The position numbers were made by a program, and so were the translations under genes. This document shows positions 8,359 through 18,269 of a stretch of 64,000 nt of DNA, one piece after another. The stretch lies in NCBI GenBank assembly GCA_020438845.1, contig JAGQTV010000038.1:17026-81025 (forward strand), given 5' to 3'. The stretch's first letter is position 1; each line of letters starts with the position of its first letter. This DNA comes from Mycobacterium sp. (GTDB lineage: Bacteria; Actinomycetota; Actinomycetes; Mycobacteriales; Mycobacteriaceae). The notes under the pieces were generated by a model that worked only from the letters and a program-made list of their open reading frames with translations, was not told where the DNA came from and did no database searches.

Positions 8359-11226
8359 TCAATCGAATTTCAGCTGGATAAGGGAGCAGTCGTCCTCGAA
8401 GGATTCTTCACGTGTCAATGTCCGCAGTTCGGCGACGAGGTCATCGAGCGACCAGGCCTCTGATCCGACCATCCGGGTGACCAGGGTGCGGAAATCGTCC
8501 AAAGACAGCTGCCGGTCGTCATCGAGTTGAAGTTCATACGCTCCGTCGCTGAACAACAGGATCTGGCACCCGGGCGGAACCGCATACGTCGCGCAGGTGA
8601 ACACGGTGTCTTCGAACATCCCGACCGGTTCCGAGGTCGCGGACAATTCCGTCATTGCTGCTGCAGTGCCGTCAGCTGAATTGAAGGCGAAGGCCGGCGG
8701 GGCACCGGCGCTGGCATAACGCAGCACGCGGTTGGACGCCTCGTAGACCCCTATCCACATGGTGAAGTAGTGGTCGTTTTGTCGATCCATCTGGAACAGG
8801 CCGTTCAACCCGGCCAGCACGGCTTCCGGTGCGGGCACGGCTTCTTGGGCGAGAGAACCGGACCGCAGCATGTTGTGCACGGAAACCGCCAGGAGTGCTG
8901 GTTCGACGCCATGCCCGGAAACGTCGATCATGTAGACCAGCAGGTGATCGTCGTCCATCCAGTTGTAGTAGAAACAGTCACCACCGAGTTCCTGGGCCGG
9001 CAGATATCGCGACGACACGGCTACCTTGCCGGTGAGGCTGCGCGGCATGATTGACTTCATGTAGTCAGCGGCCCTGGCCAGTTCCACCGCCATCTGGTCG
9101 CTTTGCCGTTGGAGGCGCTGCGTCAGGATGAGGTTGCGTTCCTCGGCCTGAATGGTGGCGGTGACGTCGACGACTTGTGAAATGAACAGCTCGAGCTGAG
9201 CGTCGTCGTCGCGCACGCAGCCCACTGACGAATCGCCCCAGATCCGGTGGCCGTTGGCGTGAATGTACTGCTTGAGCAGTCGGTAGGAGTCAATGCGCCC
9301 GGTCTTGACGTCTTCGACGTACTTCAAATCCACTTCCAGGTGCTCCGGCGCGGTCAACTCCTGCCAGGTCTTCTGTGTCAGAGTTTCTGCGTCGTAGCCG
9401 AACAAGTCGCAGAGCGCGTTGTTGACCTCGAGCAAGCGCCCGTCCGGCGCGATGAGACACATCCCGACCGCCGCGCTTTCCACCGCGCGGCGCAGGCGTG
9501 CGTCGGCTCTCGCCCGCTCCTCCGCCTGCTGAGCCGCCACCTCGGCATCGATCACACGGAATGCGCTGCGAATGCCGTCCTGTCTACCGTCGGCGTCGTA
9601 GAAGGGCTTGGCGAAGAGGTGAACCCAATGAGTCACGCCGTCCAGCGACCTCACCCGCGCGCGGCCCTTCACCGCCCCTCCCTCGGCGAGAGTCTTCACC
9701 CTGGCGAAGTGGGCCGATTCTTCCTCGGGCGGAACGATCTCCAGTTCGGCCCGGCCCAGCCAGTATTCGGGCGGCGCGCCCAGCACATCCTCGACGGACG
9801 GCGACGACCACACGAACTTGCCGTCGCGGATGAGCATGACCACGTCTGCGGCGTTCTCAGCCAGCAAACGGTATTTCTCTTCGGAGTCGGCAATGCGTCG
9901 CACGAGGTCGGAACGCTCCGTGACGTCCCGCCACGTGAGGTTCAGCCGATCGGCACTGGTTCGAGTGGCACGAATGTCGTAATGCCGGACGGCTTGCAGG
10001 ATCTCGCTGAAAAATGGGAAGTCATCGAGGACTACCGGTTCGCCGTCCTCCAGGCACTGGAAGAACCGCCGTTGTAGGTCCGAGTTACGCAGAGTCGGCG
10101 ACACTTCAAGTTGGGTACGGCCGATCAATTGGCTGCGCCCGAGCCCGAGCCCGAGTTCGGCCACGGCGGCGCTGTTGACGGTGAGATACCGGAGGTCGAC
10201 AACCTGTCCGGCGGAATCGCGGACCGCTTCCAGCAACGTTTGTGGGTCGAGCATGCTGTCGGCGATGGCACGTAGCTGGTTGCGTTCCGATTCGGCGACC
10301 TCGTACTGTTTCCGCTCGCGCTCGCCCAGGTAGAGCGCCAGCAAACCGACCGCAACGGTGCTGACGGCGGTCGAGAAAGTCAACGCAGCATCTCGTCCGA
10401 CGCCGAGGGTGAGGAAAATGCGCCGCGACAGCCCCACGAGAAGCGGAAAGCCTGCGATGACAAGGCCCAGTCGGACCCGCGAACCCTGGTCGGTTCTAGA
10501 GATCAGCCAGGCTATTGGAGCCCGGTCGGGTCGAGCGAGCAGCGCGGCAGCGCCGAGGAAGAGCAAGCCAATAGCGGTCAGCAGCGACATCCCCGTTGAC
10601 GTTGCGACCACCACGACGTCCAGGGCATCGAAGACATAAGCCAGGACTGCGATTCCCGGAAGTGTCATCGCAACGATCGAACTCACCGTCCAGACCACGC
10701 TGGCCCACCGGCGATTCAGCTGAGTGAGCCCAACGGGGGTGGACAGCAAGAGGGTCGCCACCGCCGTATGCGGACTGGGCCGGCCGGGCCACGTCGTGTC
10801 GAGCGCAGAGACGGCGTTACCGAACCAGATCAGATCCACCCCGAACCCACGACCGGTCGCATACTCCACGAGGACGAGCGCGGCGGCGGCGCCCACCACC
10901 AACGACAAAACTCGCCCCGCCCAGATCCGGGCTTTTGAAGGGTGGCCCGATTGCAGCAGGATCGCCGCACCCAATGCCGCGAGCCACAGCGCCGTCCACG
11001 GCGTCATTTCCGGCCAGGTCGAAACGATCCGGGTCAACACCGGGATACCGGCCACCCACCCGACCCAATCCAGCGTCGCGAGGGCGATTACCAGCACCGC
11101 CGCTGCGAATCCCAACCGAACCGATGCCGTCACAGGGGTCAGTCGAGTGGCTGCCGGAGTCATGGCGCCGACGCGAACGCTCTGCACAAAGTGAGGGCTC
11201 CCGATCTCGCTGGAGACGGCTTTCAC
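8359..11226 (-). CDS. membrane PAS-sensor SpoIIE/PP2C serine phosphatase
   Basis: Large sensor phosphatase of about 955 residues, RsbU/RsbP-like. The first 310 residues hold about eight hydrophobic segments (a MASE-type sensor region). Three PAS-like domains follow at about 325-440, 455-570 and 585-700, then a short coiled coil. The C-terminal SpoIIE domain runs from about 735. Metal-binding residues are intact: GGDCFYY, IDVSGHGV, LFSDGAYE and EDDCS. Such enzymes dephosphorylate STAS anti-anti-sigma factors; no STAS or anti-sigma gene is near, so the partner is elsewhere. The start is uncertain (GTG 11226 or ATG 11163, neither with a good Shine-Dalgarno). It separates Rv3034c- and Rv3032-like genes that are close in M. 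tuberculosis. Confidence 0.85.
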   Translation of the reverse strand: MKAVSSEIGSPHFVQSVRVGAMTPAATRLTPVTASVRLGFAAAVLVIALATLDWVGWVAGIPVLTRIVSTWPEMTPWTALWLAALGAAILLQSGHPSKARIWAGRVLSLVVGAAAALVLVEYATGRGFGVDLIWFGNAVSALDTTWPGRPSPHTAVATLLLSTPVGLTQLNRRWASVVWTVSSIVAMTLPGIAVLAYVFDALDVVVVATSTGMSLLTAIGLLFLGAAALLARPDRAPIAWLISRTDQGSRVRLGLVIAGFPLLVGLSRRIFLTLGVGRDAALTFSTAVSTVAVGLLALYLGERERKQYEVAESERNQLRAIADSMLDPQTLLEAVRDSAGQVVDLRYLTVNSAAVAELGLGLGRSQLIGRTQLEVSPTLRNSDLQRRFFQCLEDGEPVVLDDFPFFSEILQAVRHYDIRATRTSADRLNLTWRDVTERSDLVRRIADSEEKYRLLAENAADVVMLIRDGKFVWSSPSVEDVLGAPPEYWLGRAELEIVPPEEESAHFARVKTLAEGGAVKGRARVRSLDGVTHWVHLFAKPFYDADGRQDGIRSAFRVIDAEVAAQQAEERARADARLRRAVESAAVGMCLIAPDGRLLEVNNALCDLFGYDAETLTQKTWQELTAPEHLEVDLKYVEDVKTGRIDSYRLLKQYIHANGHRIWGDSSVGCVRDDDAQLELFISQVVDVTATIQAEERNLILTQRLQRQSDQMAVELARAADYMKSIMPRSLTGKVAVSSRYLPAQELGGDCFYYNWMDDDHLLVYMIDVSGHGVEPALLAVSVHNMLRSGSLAQEAVPAPEAVLAGLNGLFQMDRQNDHYFTMWIGVYEASNRVLRYASAGAPPAFAFNSADGTAAAMTELSATSEPVGMFEDTVFTCATYAVPPGCQILLFSDGAYELQLDDDRQLSLDDFRTLVTRMVGSEAWSLDDLVAELRTLTREESFEDDCSLIQLKFD

Positions 11227-11336
11227 CGTTGAACTTAGCCCATTTCACCCTCGTGACCACGGCAAACTCGACTGGCTGTCACCAAATTGTGCAGTTCGCA
11301 GGTTTCGTTTGACGTGAGCGGCGCGTGTACCGGGGC

Positions 11337-12566
11337 TCAGCGGCCCGGAAGTGGCTGCTTGACGATGGGCCGACGCTCCAATGGCCCGCGTTCCCGTCTC
11401 GTCGCCGCCCGATAGACCCTAGCCGTGCGATCAGCCACGGTGCGCCAGTCGAACTCCGCGGTGAGGCGTTTGCGTGCGGCAAGGGCCCGTTTCTGGGCGG
11501 CAGCGGGGTCGTCGAGTACGGCACGCACCGCCCCGGCGAGGGAGGCAACATCGCGCGGCGGGAATGACAGCCCGGTCTGCCCGTCGATGACCGCCTCGCC
11601 CAAGCCACCGACGTTCGAGGTGACAAGGGGAGCCCCCGCGGCCGCGGCCTCCAGGGCCACGATGCCGAAGGGCTCGTAATGGCTGGGCAGCACTGCAACA
11701 TCGACGCGGTGCAGCAATCGCAGGAGATTGTCGTGCTCGGCCCGACCGACGAAACGGACGCACCTGAATACCTTGTGCTTGCGGGCCATCTCCGCCAGCC
11801 AGGCTTCCTGGGTCCCGTCGCCGGCGATCGTCAGTGTGGTCCCGGGATGGGTGCGCCGGATCCGGGGCAGCGCGGCGATAGCGTCGTGGACGCCCTTCTC
11901 ATATTCGAGGCGACCGAAATACAGCAGTTCCGGCGGCCCGTGGTGCGGGCGGCGCCGCGCGAAGGGCCAGCGGCTGGAGTCGATTCCGTTGGGGATGACG
12001 CTGATCGGTGGCAATCCGGGGGCGAACAGGTCGTCGATTTCCCGGGCCATCGAGGCCGAACACGCGATCAGTGCGTCCGATGCTCGCGCCAGCCAGGACT
12101 CGCACGCGTGCACCTGGCGGTTAACCGGCCCGGTAACCCAGCCGGAGTGCCGGCCGGCCTCGGTCGCGTGGATGGTGGAAACCATTGGTGCATCGAAGAA
12201 TTCGGCCAGTGCGATGGATGGATGGGCAACCAGCCAGTCATGGGCGTGGACGACGTCAGGCGCCCAGCCATCGCGCAGCGCCAACCCCGCCCGCACCATG
12301 GCATGACCCATCGCCAGAGTCCAGGCCATCATGTCGCGGCCGAACTCGAACTCATGCGGGTCCTGGGCGGCGGCGATCACGCGTACGCCCTCGTGGACGC
12401 CGTCGGTGGTCGGGTGGCTGGCAGGGTCGGTGTCGAAGGGCTGCCGCGATAACACCAGTACCTCGTGGCCGGCGTCGGCGAGGGCGGTGGCCAGGTGATG
12501 TACGTGCCGGCCGAGGCCGCCGATGACCACCGGCGGGTACTCCCACGACACCATCAGCACCTTCAT
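11337..12566 (-). CDS. alpha-glucan glycosyltransferase of MGLP pathway (Rv3032-like)
   Basis: Glycosyltransferase of about 409 residues with a GT-B fold. It starts MKVLMVSWEYPPVVIGGLG, the donor-site glycine loop of glycogen-synthase-like enzymes, and ends with EPFGIVALEAAAAGAPLV, the E-x7-E signature of retaining GT4-type enzymes. The M. tuberculosis orthologue elongates the alpha-1,4-glucan of methylglucose lipopolysaccharide. I set the start at ATG 12566, where homology begins; ATG 12584 with an upstream ggag is an alternative that adds six residues. The reading frame stays open further upstream, but that part would run into the next gene. It lies downstream of the GH57 gene on the same strand. 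Confidence 0.9.
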   Translation of the reverse strand: MKVLMVSWEYPPVVIGGLGRHVHHLATALADAGHEVLVLSRQPFDTDPASHPTTDGVHEGVRVIAAAQDPHEFEFGRDMMAWTLAMGHAMVRAGLALRDGWAPDVVHAHDWLVAHPSIALAEFFDAPMVSTIHATEAGRHSGWVTGPVNRQVHACESWLARASDALIACSASMAREIDDLFAPGLPPISVIPNGIDSSRWPFARRRPHHGPPELLYFGRLEYEKGVHDAIAALPRIRRTHPGTTLTIAGDGTQEAWLAEMARKHKVFRCVRFVGRAEHDNLLRLLHRVDVAVLPSHYEPFGIVALEAAAAGAPLVTSNVGGLGEAVIDGQTGLSFPPRDVASLAGAVRAVLDDPAAAQKRALAARKRLTAEFDWRTVADRTARVYRAATRRERGPLERRPIVKQPLPGR

Positions 12567-12624
12567 CCTGAGGTTTCCGGGCATCCTGAGGCGTTCTCCG
12601 GGTCCGCGAGCCAAGCGACAGGGC

Positions 12625-14184
12625 TCACTTGGGCAGGCGTCGAGCGTCCAGTGCGCCGAACAATCCATCGGCACGATTCCAGCCCTCAGCCAGTCGCAGG
12701 GCGGCATCCCGGCGGCCCGAGGCCAGCGCGTCGGCGATCTCCCGGGTGGCATGGGCGTGCAGGTGCGCCCGGTAGCGCGCGTAATCGGCGGCGGAATCCT
12801 TGCTCACCATGAACGGCCAGTCGCTGGATACCGTCAGCAGCGTCTCACGCAGGATCTGGTCGGCCACGCAGTTGCGGGTCGGCGCGGTATCGGTCTGCGC
12901 CAGCGCCTTGTCGACCGTTGCCAGCGCGGTCTCCACCACCTCGGCGTTGAGCGCCACCAGGTCGGCGACCTTCGGGCCGGACCAGACCTGCCAGTCCTTG
13001 CCGGAACCCCACGAGCTGGGCGGCAATTCGACCGGAGCACCGACGAATCCGTTCGCCAATGCGTCTGACAGCGTGCCCACCCGGACCCCCGCCTCCGGCA
13101 AGGCCCGCAGCAGCCGCTCCAGCCAGACTGGCCCCTCGTACCACCAATGGCCGAACAGTTCGGTATCGAAGGCGGCCACGACGTGGGCGGGACGACCGAT
13201 GCGCTCGGACTCGCTGATGAGGCGCTGACGCACCACCCCGACGAAGTCGTCGACGTGGGCGTCCACCGCCCGGTCAGCGCGCTGCGGTTCGTAGGGGGCC
13301 TTGTCGTCCGAGTCGACGTTGCGGCCGGTGACCCGGGCGGGCTTGAGTCCGGTGAGGTGGTCATGGGTGTGGAAGTCGCGGTAGGCGGCGTGACCCGGGT
13401 AGCCGGACTTGGGCGACCACACCCGGTAGCTGACGGTCAGGTCGCGGCCGAACGCCACCACGCCGCTGTCGCCGACCGGCCGGCCCAACGCGGTATCGCC
13501 GTGCAGCGAGGGCCCGTCGACCATGAAATGGCTGACGCCCGCCGATCGGTAGCCGTGTTCCATCCCCGGGGCATAGGCGCACTCCGGCGCCCAGATGCCC
13601 GACGGGGTGTGAGCGAAGCGCTGGGCCGCATCGGCCAGTCCCTCACGGAGGGCGAACTCGCGCAAGCGCGGATTCAGCAGTGGCTGGAACGGATGGGCCA
13701 GTGGGCCGCCGAGGAGTTCCACGGTGCCGGCATCGATGAGTTCGCGCAGCAGCGGACTGGCGCCGTGACGCCACAGCACGGTGAAATCCTCCAGGGCCCG
13801 CGTGGCCTCGGTGTATTCGCGGCTTCCGAACCGCCGCAACGCCTCCGGATCGGACGCAGTCCCGGGTGCGGCACCGGTGGGGGCATGGACATTGGCCGCC
13901 TCCAGCGCGCGCAACTGCCAGTTGGCCAGCCACCGATGCATGCCGTCCAGGCAGTACGGGTCATCGAGCTGGGCGGTGACCACCGGGGTGAGGCCCAAGG
14001 TGATTAACCGGGTGCGCCCCTCGGCCGCCAAGGTGCGCAGCACGCGGGCCAGTGGAAGGTAGGCCGCCGCCCAGGACTGGTAGAGCCACTCCTCGCCCAC
14101 CGGCCAGCGGCCGTGGTGGGCCAGCCAGGGTAGATGAGTATGCAGGACCAGGCTGAACTGGCCCGGAACGGTCTCGTGTGTCAT
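12625..14184 (-). CDS. GH57 alpha-glucan branching enzyme (Rv3031-like)
   Basis: Family 57 glycoside hydrolase of 519 residues, probably a 1,4-alpha-glucan branching enzyme for methylglucose lipopolysaccharide. Recognisable family regions are LVLHTHLPWLAHHGRWPVGE near the start, GIWAPECAYAPGMEHGY with the expected nucleophile Glu, and VAAFDTELFGHWWYEGP with the acid Asp. The C-terminal helical domain of GH57 branching enzymes is present (about 400-519). It overlaps the upstream methyltransferase gene by four bases (ATGA, 14181-14184), so translation is coupled. Together with the glycosyltransferase it would make and branch the glucan. Confidence 0.9.
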   Translation of the reverse strand: MTHETVPGQFSLVLHTHLPWLAHHGRWPVGEEWLYQSWAAAYLPLARVLRTLAAEGRTRLITLGLTPVVTAQLDDPYCLDGMHRWLANWQLRALEAANVHAPTGAAPGTASDPEALRRFGSREYTEATRALEDFTVLWRHGASPLLRELIDAGTVELLGGPLAHPFQPLLNPRLREFALREGLADAAQRFAHTPSGIWAPECAYAPGMEHGYRSAGVSHFMVDGPSLHGDTALGRPVGDSGVVAFGRDLTVSYRVWSPKSGYPGHAAYRDFHTHDHLTGLKPARVTGRNVDSDDKAPYEPQRADRAVDAHVDDFVGVVRQRLISESERIGRPAHVVAAFDTELFGHWWYEGPVWLERLLRALPEAGVRVGTLSDALANGFVGAPVELPPSSWGSGKDWQVWSGPKVADLVALNAEVVETALATVDKALAQTDTAPTRNCVADQILRETLLTVSSDWPFMVSKDSAADYARYRAHLHAHATREIADALASGRRDAALRLAEGWNRADGLFGALDARRLPK

Positions 14185-14957
14185 GGCCGCACCGCGATCG
14201 CCAGGAGGTCCAGGCTGGTGTCGATGTCGCGGGCCGCCGCAGCGAGGATCTCGAAATCCTCGCAGCGCACCGCGGCCACGTCGGCCAGCAGCTCCTCCGG
14301 CCAGGGCGCGTCAGCCATTGCTCGCTCGATCTGCGCGTCGATGATCGAGCCACCGTGACGGACGTCCATCGTGGCAAGGCGCGGGCCATGAAAGACGCCG
14401 TAGACACCGTCCACGGAAAACCCGCCAGTGCTCAGCAACTCGTCGAGTTCTGCGGCGTTGAGTTCCCGGGTGTGGAACGGGTTGACCGGGGTATCGCTAC
14501 CCGGGGTGAATGTGATCCGGTTGGGCGTCGACATCAGCAGGCGCCCACCCGGACGCAACACCCGCGCGCATTCGGAGACGAACTGTGGTTGATCCCACAA
14601 GTGCTCGATGACCTGGAAGTTGATCACAATGTCCACCGAGGAGTCCGCCAACGGCAGGGCGGCGAGATTGGCGGCTACGACCTCAACCCTTGGATAGCGG
14701 GTGCGCACGTGCGCCACCGTCGCCGCGTCATAGTCGACAGCCACCACCCGGCGGGCCGGTGTGGCAATCAGATCGGCCCCGTAGCCCTCGCCGCACCCGG
14801 CTTCGAGCACGTCTTGACCTGCGCACATGGGTGCACACCACCGGTAAACGACTTCATGGCGGCGGAACCAGTAGTTCTCCACCGCCAGGCCGGGGACGGT
14901 TCGCTCACCGGTCAACGGCAGTCCGCCGTCCGGCGCGTCCGTCATGTGCATGGTCAT
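14181..14957 (-). CDS. SAM methyltransferase of MGLP pathway (Rv3030-like)
   Basis: Class I methyltransferase of about 258 residues. Motif I is DVLEAGCGEGYGADLIA, followed by VVAVDYDAATVAHVRTR and DIVINFQVIEHLWDQ, then LRPGGRLLMSTPN. Synteny with Rv3030 suggests sugar O-methylation of the glucan made by the two downstream genes; no direct substrate evidence is visible. The start is ATG 14957 (two further in-frame ATGs follow at 14951 and 14945). A longer frame to 15062 is open but has no support. Its promoter lies in the 208-bp divergent gap shared with fixA. Confidence 0.88.
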   Translation of the reverse strand: MTMHMTDAPDGGLPLTGERTVPGLAVENYWFRRHEVVYRWCAPMCAGQDVLEAGCGEGYGADLIATPARRVVAVDYDAATVAHVRTRYPRVEVVAANLAALPLADSSVDIVINFQVIEHLWDQPQFVSECARVLRPGGRLLMSTPNRITFTPGSDTPVNPFHTRELNAAELDELLSTGGFSVDGVYGVFHGPRLATMDVRHGGSIIDAQIERAMADAPWPEELLADVAAVRCEDFEILAAAARDIDTSLDLLAIAVRP

Positions 14958-15064
14958 TGCAACGCAGGCTAACGCCTCGGTCGGGGCTGGTCTGGTCGGG
15001 CCTGCGGGAACCCGTCGGGAGCACTGCCGCAGAACAGCTATCGTTAGGGGGCTTTCCACCATAA

Positions 15065-15080
15065 GTTACCGGCTAGTAAC
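15065..15080. promoter_or_regulatory. candidate operator, inverted repeat GTTAC-N6-GTAAC
   Basis: A perfect 5-bp inverted repeat, gttac-cggcta-gtaac, lies in the divergent gap between the Rv3030-like gene and fixA, 86 bases before the fixA start. The size and symmetry fit a TetR/GntR-type operator. This is pattern only; no regulator gene is adjacent. Confidence 0.35.
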
Positions 15081-15165
15081 ATGGTGTGGTCAGCGAAAGT
15101 GACCCCAAACAAGCTCGAGCGGCCGGACGGCCGCCGGGCATCTGCCAGGAGGACGTAGATAAGCC

Positions 15166-15957
15166 ATGACCAACATCGTGGTTCTGATCAAACAGGTCCC
15201 AGACACGTGGTCGGAGCGCAAGCTCAGTAGCGGTGACTACACCCTCGACCGTGAGGCTGCCGACGCCGTGCTGGACGAGATCAACGAGCGTGCCGTCGAA
15301 GAGGCGCTTCTGATCAAGGAGCGTGAAGGCGGCGAGGGCACCGTGACGGTCCTGACCGCCGGTCCGGAGCGGGCCACCGAGGCCATTCGCAAAGCGCTGT
15401 CGATGGGTGCCGACAAGGGCGTGCACCTGCTCGACCCCAATCTGCACGGCTCGGACATGGTGCAGACCGGCTGGGCGCTGGCCCGGGCACTGGGCACCAT
15501 CGAAGGCACCGAGCTGGTGATCGCCGGCAACGAGGCCACCGATGGCACCGGCGGCGCAGTCCCGGCGATCATCGCCGAGTACCTGGGCCTGCCGCAGCTG
15601 ACCCACATGCGCAAGATCACCGTCGAGGGCGACAAGATCAGCGGCGAGCGCGAGACCGACGAGGGCGTCTACACCGTCGAGGCCACGCTGCCTGCCGTGG
15701 TCAGTGTCAACGAGAAGATCAACGAGCCCCGCTTCCCGTCCTTCAAGGGCATCATGGCCGCCAAGAAGAAGGAAGTGACCACACTGACCCTGGCCGACAT
15801 CGGCGTCGAGTCCGACGAGGTGGGTCTGGCCAACGCCGGCTCGACCGTGTTGTCCTCGACCCCGAAGCCGCCGAAGACGGCTGGCGAGAAGATCGCCGAC
15901 GACGGCACCGGCGGCACCAAGATCGCCGAGTACCTGGTTGCTCAGAAAATCATCTAG
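15166..15957 (+). CDS. fixA: electron transfer flavoprotein beta subunit
   Basis: ETF beta subunit of 263 residues (FixA/EtfB), which with FixB accepts electrons from acyl-CoA dehydrogenases and passes them toward the menaquinone pool. It starts MTNIVVLIKQVPDTW, the conserved family N-terminus. The signature VIAGNEATDGTGGAVPAIIAE lies near residue 125. The AMP-binding part and the C-terminal recognition loop are of normal length. ATG 15166 is preceded by caggagg. FixB follows after 44 bases on the same strand. Confidence 0.95.
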   Translation: MTNIVVLIKQVPDTWSERKLSSGDYTLDREAADAVLDEINERAVEEALLIKEREGGEGTVTVLTAGPERATEAIRKALSMGADKGVHLLDPNLHGSDMVQTGWALARALGTIEGTELVIAGNEATDGTGGAVPAIIAEYLGLPQLTHMRKITVEGDKISGERETDEGVYTVEATLPAVVSVNEKINEPRFPSFKGIMAAKKKEVTTLTLADIGVESDEVGLANAGSTVLSSTPKPPKTAGEKIADDGTGGTKIAEYLVAQKII

Positions 15958-16001
15958 AGCAGATCGCCTAGCCCGAAGACATTCGAGAAAAGAGAACCGT
16001 G

Positions 16002-16958
16002 ATGGCTGAAGTACTGGTGCTCGTTGAGCACTCCGATGGTGCGGTGAAGAAGGTCACCGCCGAACTCCTCACCGCGGCCCGTTCCCTGGGCGAGCCGTCG
16101 GCCGTCGTCATCGGCGCCCCCGGCACCGCGGCGCCGCTGGTAGAGGCACTCAAGGCCGCCGGCGCGGCCAAGATTTACGTCGCCGAGTCCGATGATGCGG
16201 AGAAGTACCTGATCACACCGTTCGTGGACGTGTTGGCTGAGCTGGTCGAATCGGCTGGCCCGGCGGCGGTGCTGCTGCCCGCGAGCGCTGACGGCAAGGA
16301 GATCGCGGGACGACTGGCGGCCCGCATCGGTTCAGGCGTGCTGTCCGATGTCGTGGAGGTCAAGGAGGGCGGCACCGGGGTCCACTCGATCTTCGGCGGG
16401 GCCTTCACCGTTGAGGCAAAGGTCAACGCTGACGTGCCAGTGATCACCGTGCGTCCCGGCGCAGTCGAGCCGGTGCCCAGCGCCGGTGCCGGCGAGCAGG
16501 TCACGATTGCGGTGCCGGCTCAGGCCGAGAATGCGACCCGGATCACCGCCCGGCAGCCCGTGGTCGCGGGCGACCGCCCGGAGCTCACCGAGGCCGCTGT
16601 CGTGGTCGCCGGTGGTCGTGGCGTCGGCAGTGCGGAGAAGTTCAGCGTCGTCGAGGCGTTGGCCGACTCGATGGGAGGTGCCGTTGGCGCTTCTCGTGCG
16701 GCGGTCGACTCCGGCTACTACCCGGGTCAGTTCCAGGTCGGCCAGACCGGCAAGACCGTCTCGCCGCAGCTATACATCGCGCTGGGAATCTCCGGGGCGA
16801 TCCAGCACCGCGCCGGCATGCAGACCTCGAAGACGATCGTCGCGGTGAACAAGGACGAGGAAGCTCCGATCTTCGAGATCTCCGACTACGGGATCGTGGG
16901 CGACCTGTTCAACGTCGCACCGCAGTTGACCGACGCCATCAAGGCCCGCAAAGGCTGA
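16002..16958 (+). CDS. fixB: electron transfer flavoprotein alpha subunit
   Basis: ETF alpha subunit of 318 residues (FixB/EtfA), partner of FixA. The N-terminal domain starts [17 protein letters not shown]. The C-terminal FAD-binding domain is intact: [40 protein letters not shown] with the [20 protein letters not shown] continuation, and [20 protein letters not shown]. An in-frame GTG three bases upstream (15999) is an alternative start. The transcript ends at a strong hairpin at 16979-17004. Confidence 0.95.
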   Translation: MAEVLVLVEHSDGAVKKVTAELLTAARSLGEPSAVVIGAPGTAAPLVEALKAAGAAKIYVAESDDAEKYLITPFVDVLAELVESAGPAAVLLPASADGKEIAGRLAARIGSGVLSDVVEVKEGGTGVHSIFGGAFTVEAKVNADVPVITVRPGAVEPVPSAGAGEQVTIAVPAQAENATRITARQPVVAGDRPELTEAAVVVAGGRGVGSAEKFSVVEALADSMGGAVGASRAAVDSGYYPGQFQVGQTGKTVSPQLYIALGISGAIQHRAGMQTSKTIVAVNKDEEAPIFEISDYGIVGDLFNVAPQLTDAIKARKG

Positions 16959-16978
16959 TCGGCCGGCACAGCGCAGAG

Positions 16979-17018
16979 GGCTCCCGCACCCTGGTGCGGG
17001 AGCCTTCTGCGTCTTTTC
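16979..17018 (+). terminator. hairpin terminator after fixB
   Basis: Arms ggctcccgcacc (16979-16990) and ggtgcgggagcc (16993-17004) are perfectly complementary, giving a compact 12-bp GC-rich stem. It is followed by the T-rich tail ttctgcgtctttt. It lies 20 bases after the fixB stop and before the cysteine desulfurase start. Confidence 0.85.
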
Positions 17019-17053
17019 GGCCCTGGTGGGCACACCGGTATCCTGAACAGGCC

Positions 17054-18256
17054 ATGAGCCAGAATCGGTCGGTCTACCTCGACCATGCTGCCACCACCCC
17101 GATGTACCCACAGGCCATCGAGGCGATGGCTGGCGCGTTGGGCGAGTTCGGCAACGCCTCGTCGTTGCACACGGTCGGCCGTGCCGCCCGTCGCCGACTG
17201 GAGGAGTCTCGGGAGCGTATCGCCGCCCGGTTGGGTGCACGGCCCTCCGAGGTGATCTTCACCGCCGGGGGCACCGACAGCGACAACCTGGCCGTCAAGG
17301 GCATCTACTGGGCCCGGCGCGCGGCCGACCGGCGCCGACGTCGGATCATTACCACGGCCGTCGAGCATCACGCGGTGTTGGACGCCGTCACCTGGCTGGC
17401 TGAACACGAGGGCGCCGAGGTCACTTTCCTTCCGACCGAGGCAGACGGTTCGGTCACCGCCGAAGCGGTGCGGGAGACACTCGGTGACGGCGGCGACGTG
17501 GCCCTGGTGACGGTGATGTGGGCGAACAACGAAGTCGGCACCATCATGCCGATTTGTGAAATCGCCTCCATTGCAGCCGAGTTCGACGTGCCGATGCACA
17601 GCGATGCCGTGCAGTCGGTCGGGCAGATACCGCTTGACTTCGCCGGGTCGGGCTGCTCGGCGGTGAGCATCACCGCTCATAAGTTCGGTGGTCCTGTCGG
17701 CATGGGTGCGCTGCTGTTGCGCCGCGACACTGAGTGTGTGCCCTTGTCGCATGGTGGCGGTCAAGAGCGTGACGTCCGCTCCGGCACACCGGATGTCGCA
17801 GGGGCGGTAGCGATGGCAGTGGCCGCCGACCTGTCCGTCGGCCTGCTGGAGACGACCGCACGGCGGCTGCGCGGCCTGCGTGACGGACTCATTGACGGGG
17901 TGTTGGCGGCCATCGACGACGTGACGCTCAACGGTGCCCTCGGTGACCGTCGGCTTCCTGGCAACGCGCACTTCACCTTCCGCGGCTGCGAGGGGGACTC
18001 GTTGCTGATGCTGTTGGACGCCAACGGCATAGAGTGCTCCACAGGTTCGGCCTGTACCGCCGGGGTGGCGCGTCCGTCGCATGTGCTGTTGGCGATGGGC
18101 CAGCCCGCCGAACGGGCACGCGGCTCGCTGCGACTGTCCCTGGGGCACACCACTACCGGGGCCGACGTGGCGGCGGCGCTGCGGGTACTGCCCGCCGCGG
18201 TCGATCGGGCCCGACAAGCGGCCCTGGCCAGTGCCTCGGCGATCGGGCTTCGGTGA
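17054..18256 (+). CDS. iscS: cysteine desulfurase
   Basis: PLP-dependent cysteine desulfurase of 400 residues (IscS/NifS family) that supplies persulfide sulfur for Fe-S clusters and tRNA thiolation. It starts [20 protein letters not shown]; the PLP lysine is in [18 protein letters not shown] and the mobile catalytic cysteine in [14 protein letters not shown] 17054 begins just before the conserved N-terminus. The next gene, mnmA, needs this sulfur and follows after 13 bases, so the pair forms a tRNA 2-thiouridine unit. Confidence 0.95.
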   Translation: MSQNRSVYLDHAATTPMYPQAIEAMAGALGEFGNASSLHTVGRAARRRLEESRERIAARLGARPSEVIFTAGGTDSDNLAVKGIYWARRAADRRRRRIITTAVEHHAVLDAVTWLAEHEGAEVTFLPTEADGSVTAEAVRETLGDGGDVALVTVMWANNEVGTIMPICEIASIAAEFDVPMHSDAVQSVGQIPLDFAGSGCSAVSITAHKFGGPVGMGALLLRRDTECVPLSHGGGQERDVRSGTPDVAGAVAMAVAADLSVGLLETTARRLRGLRDGLIDGVLAAIDDVTLNGALGDRRLPGNAHFTFRGCEGDSLLMLLDANGIECSTGSACTAGVARPSHVLLAMGQPAERARGSLRLSLGHTTTGADVAAALRVLPAAVDRARQAALASASAIGLR

Positions 18257-18269
18257 AGGAAGCACCGCG

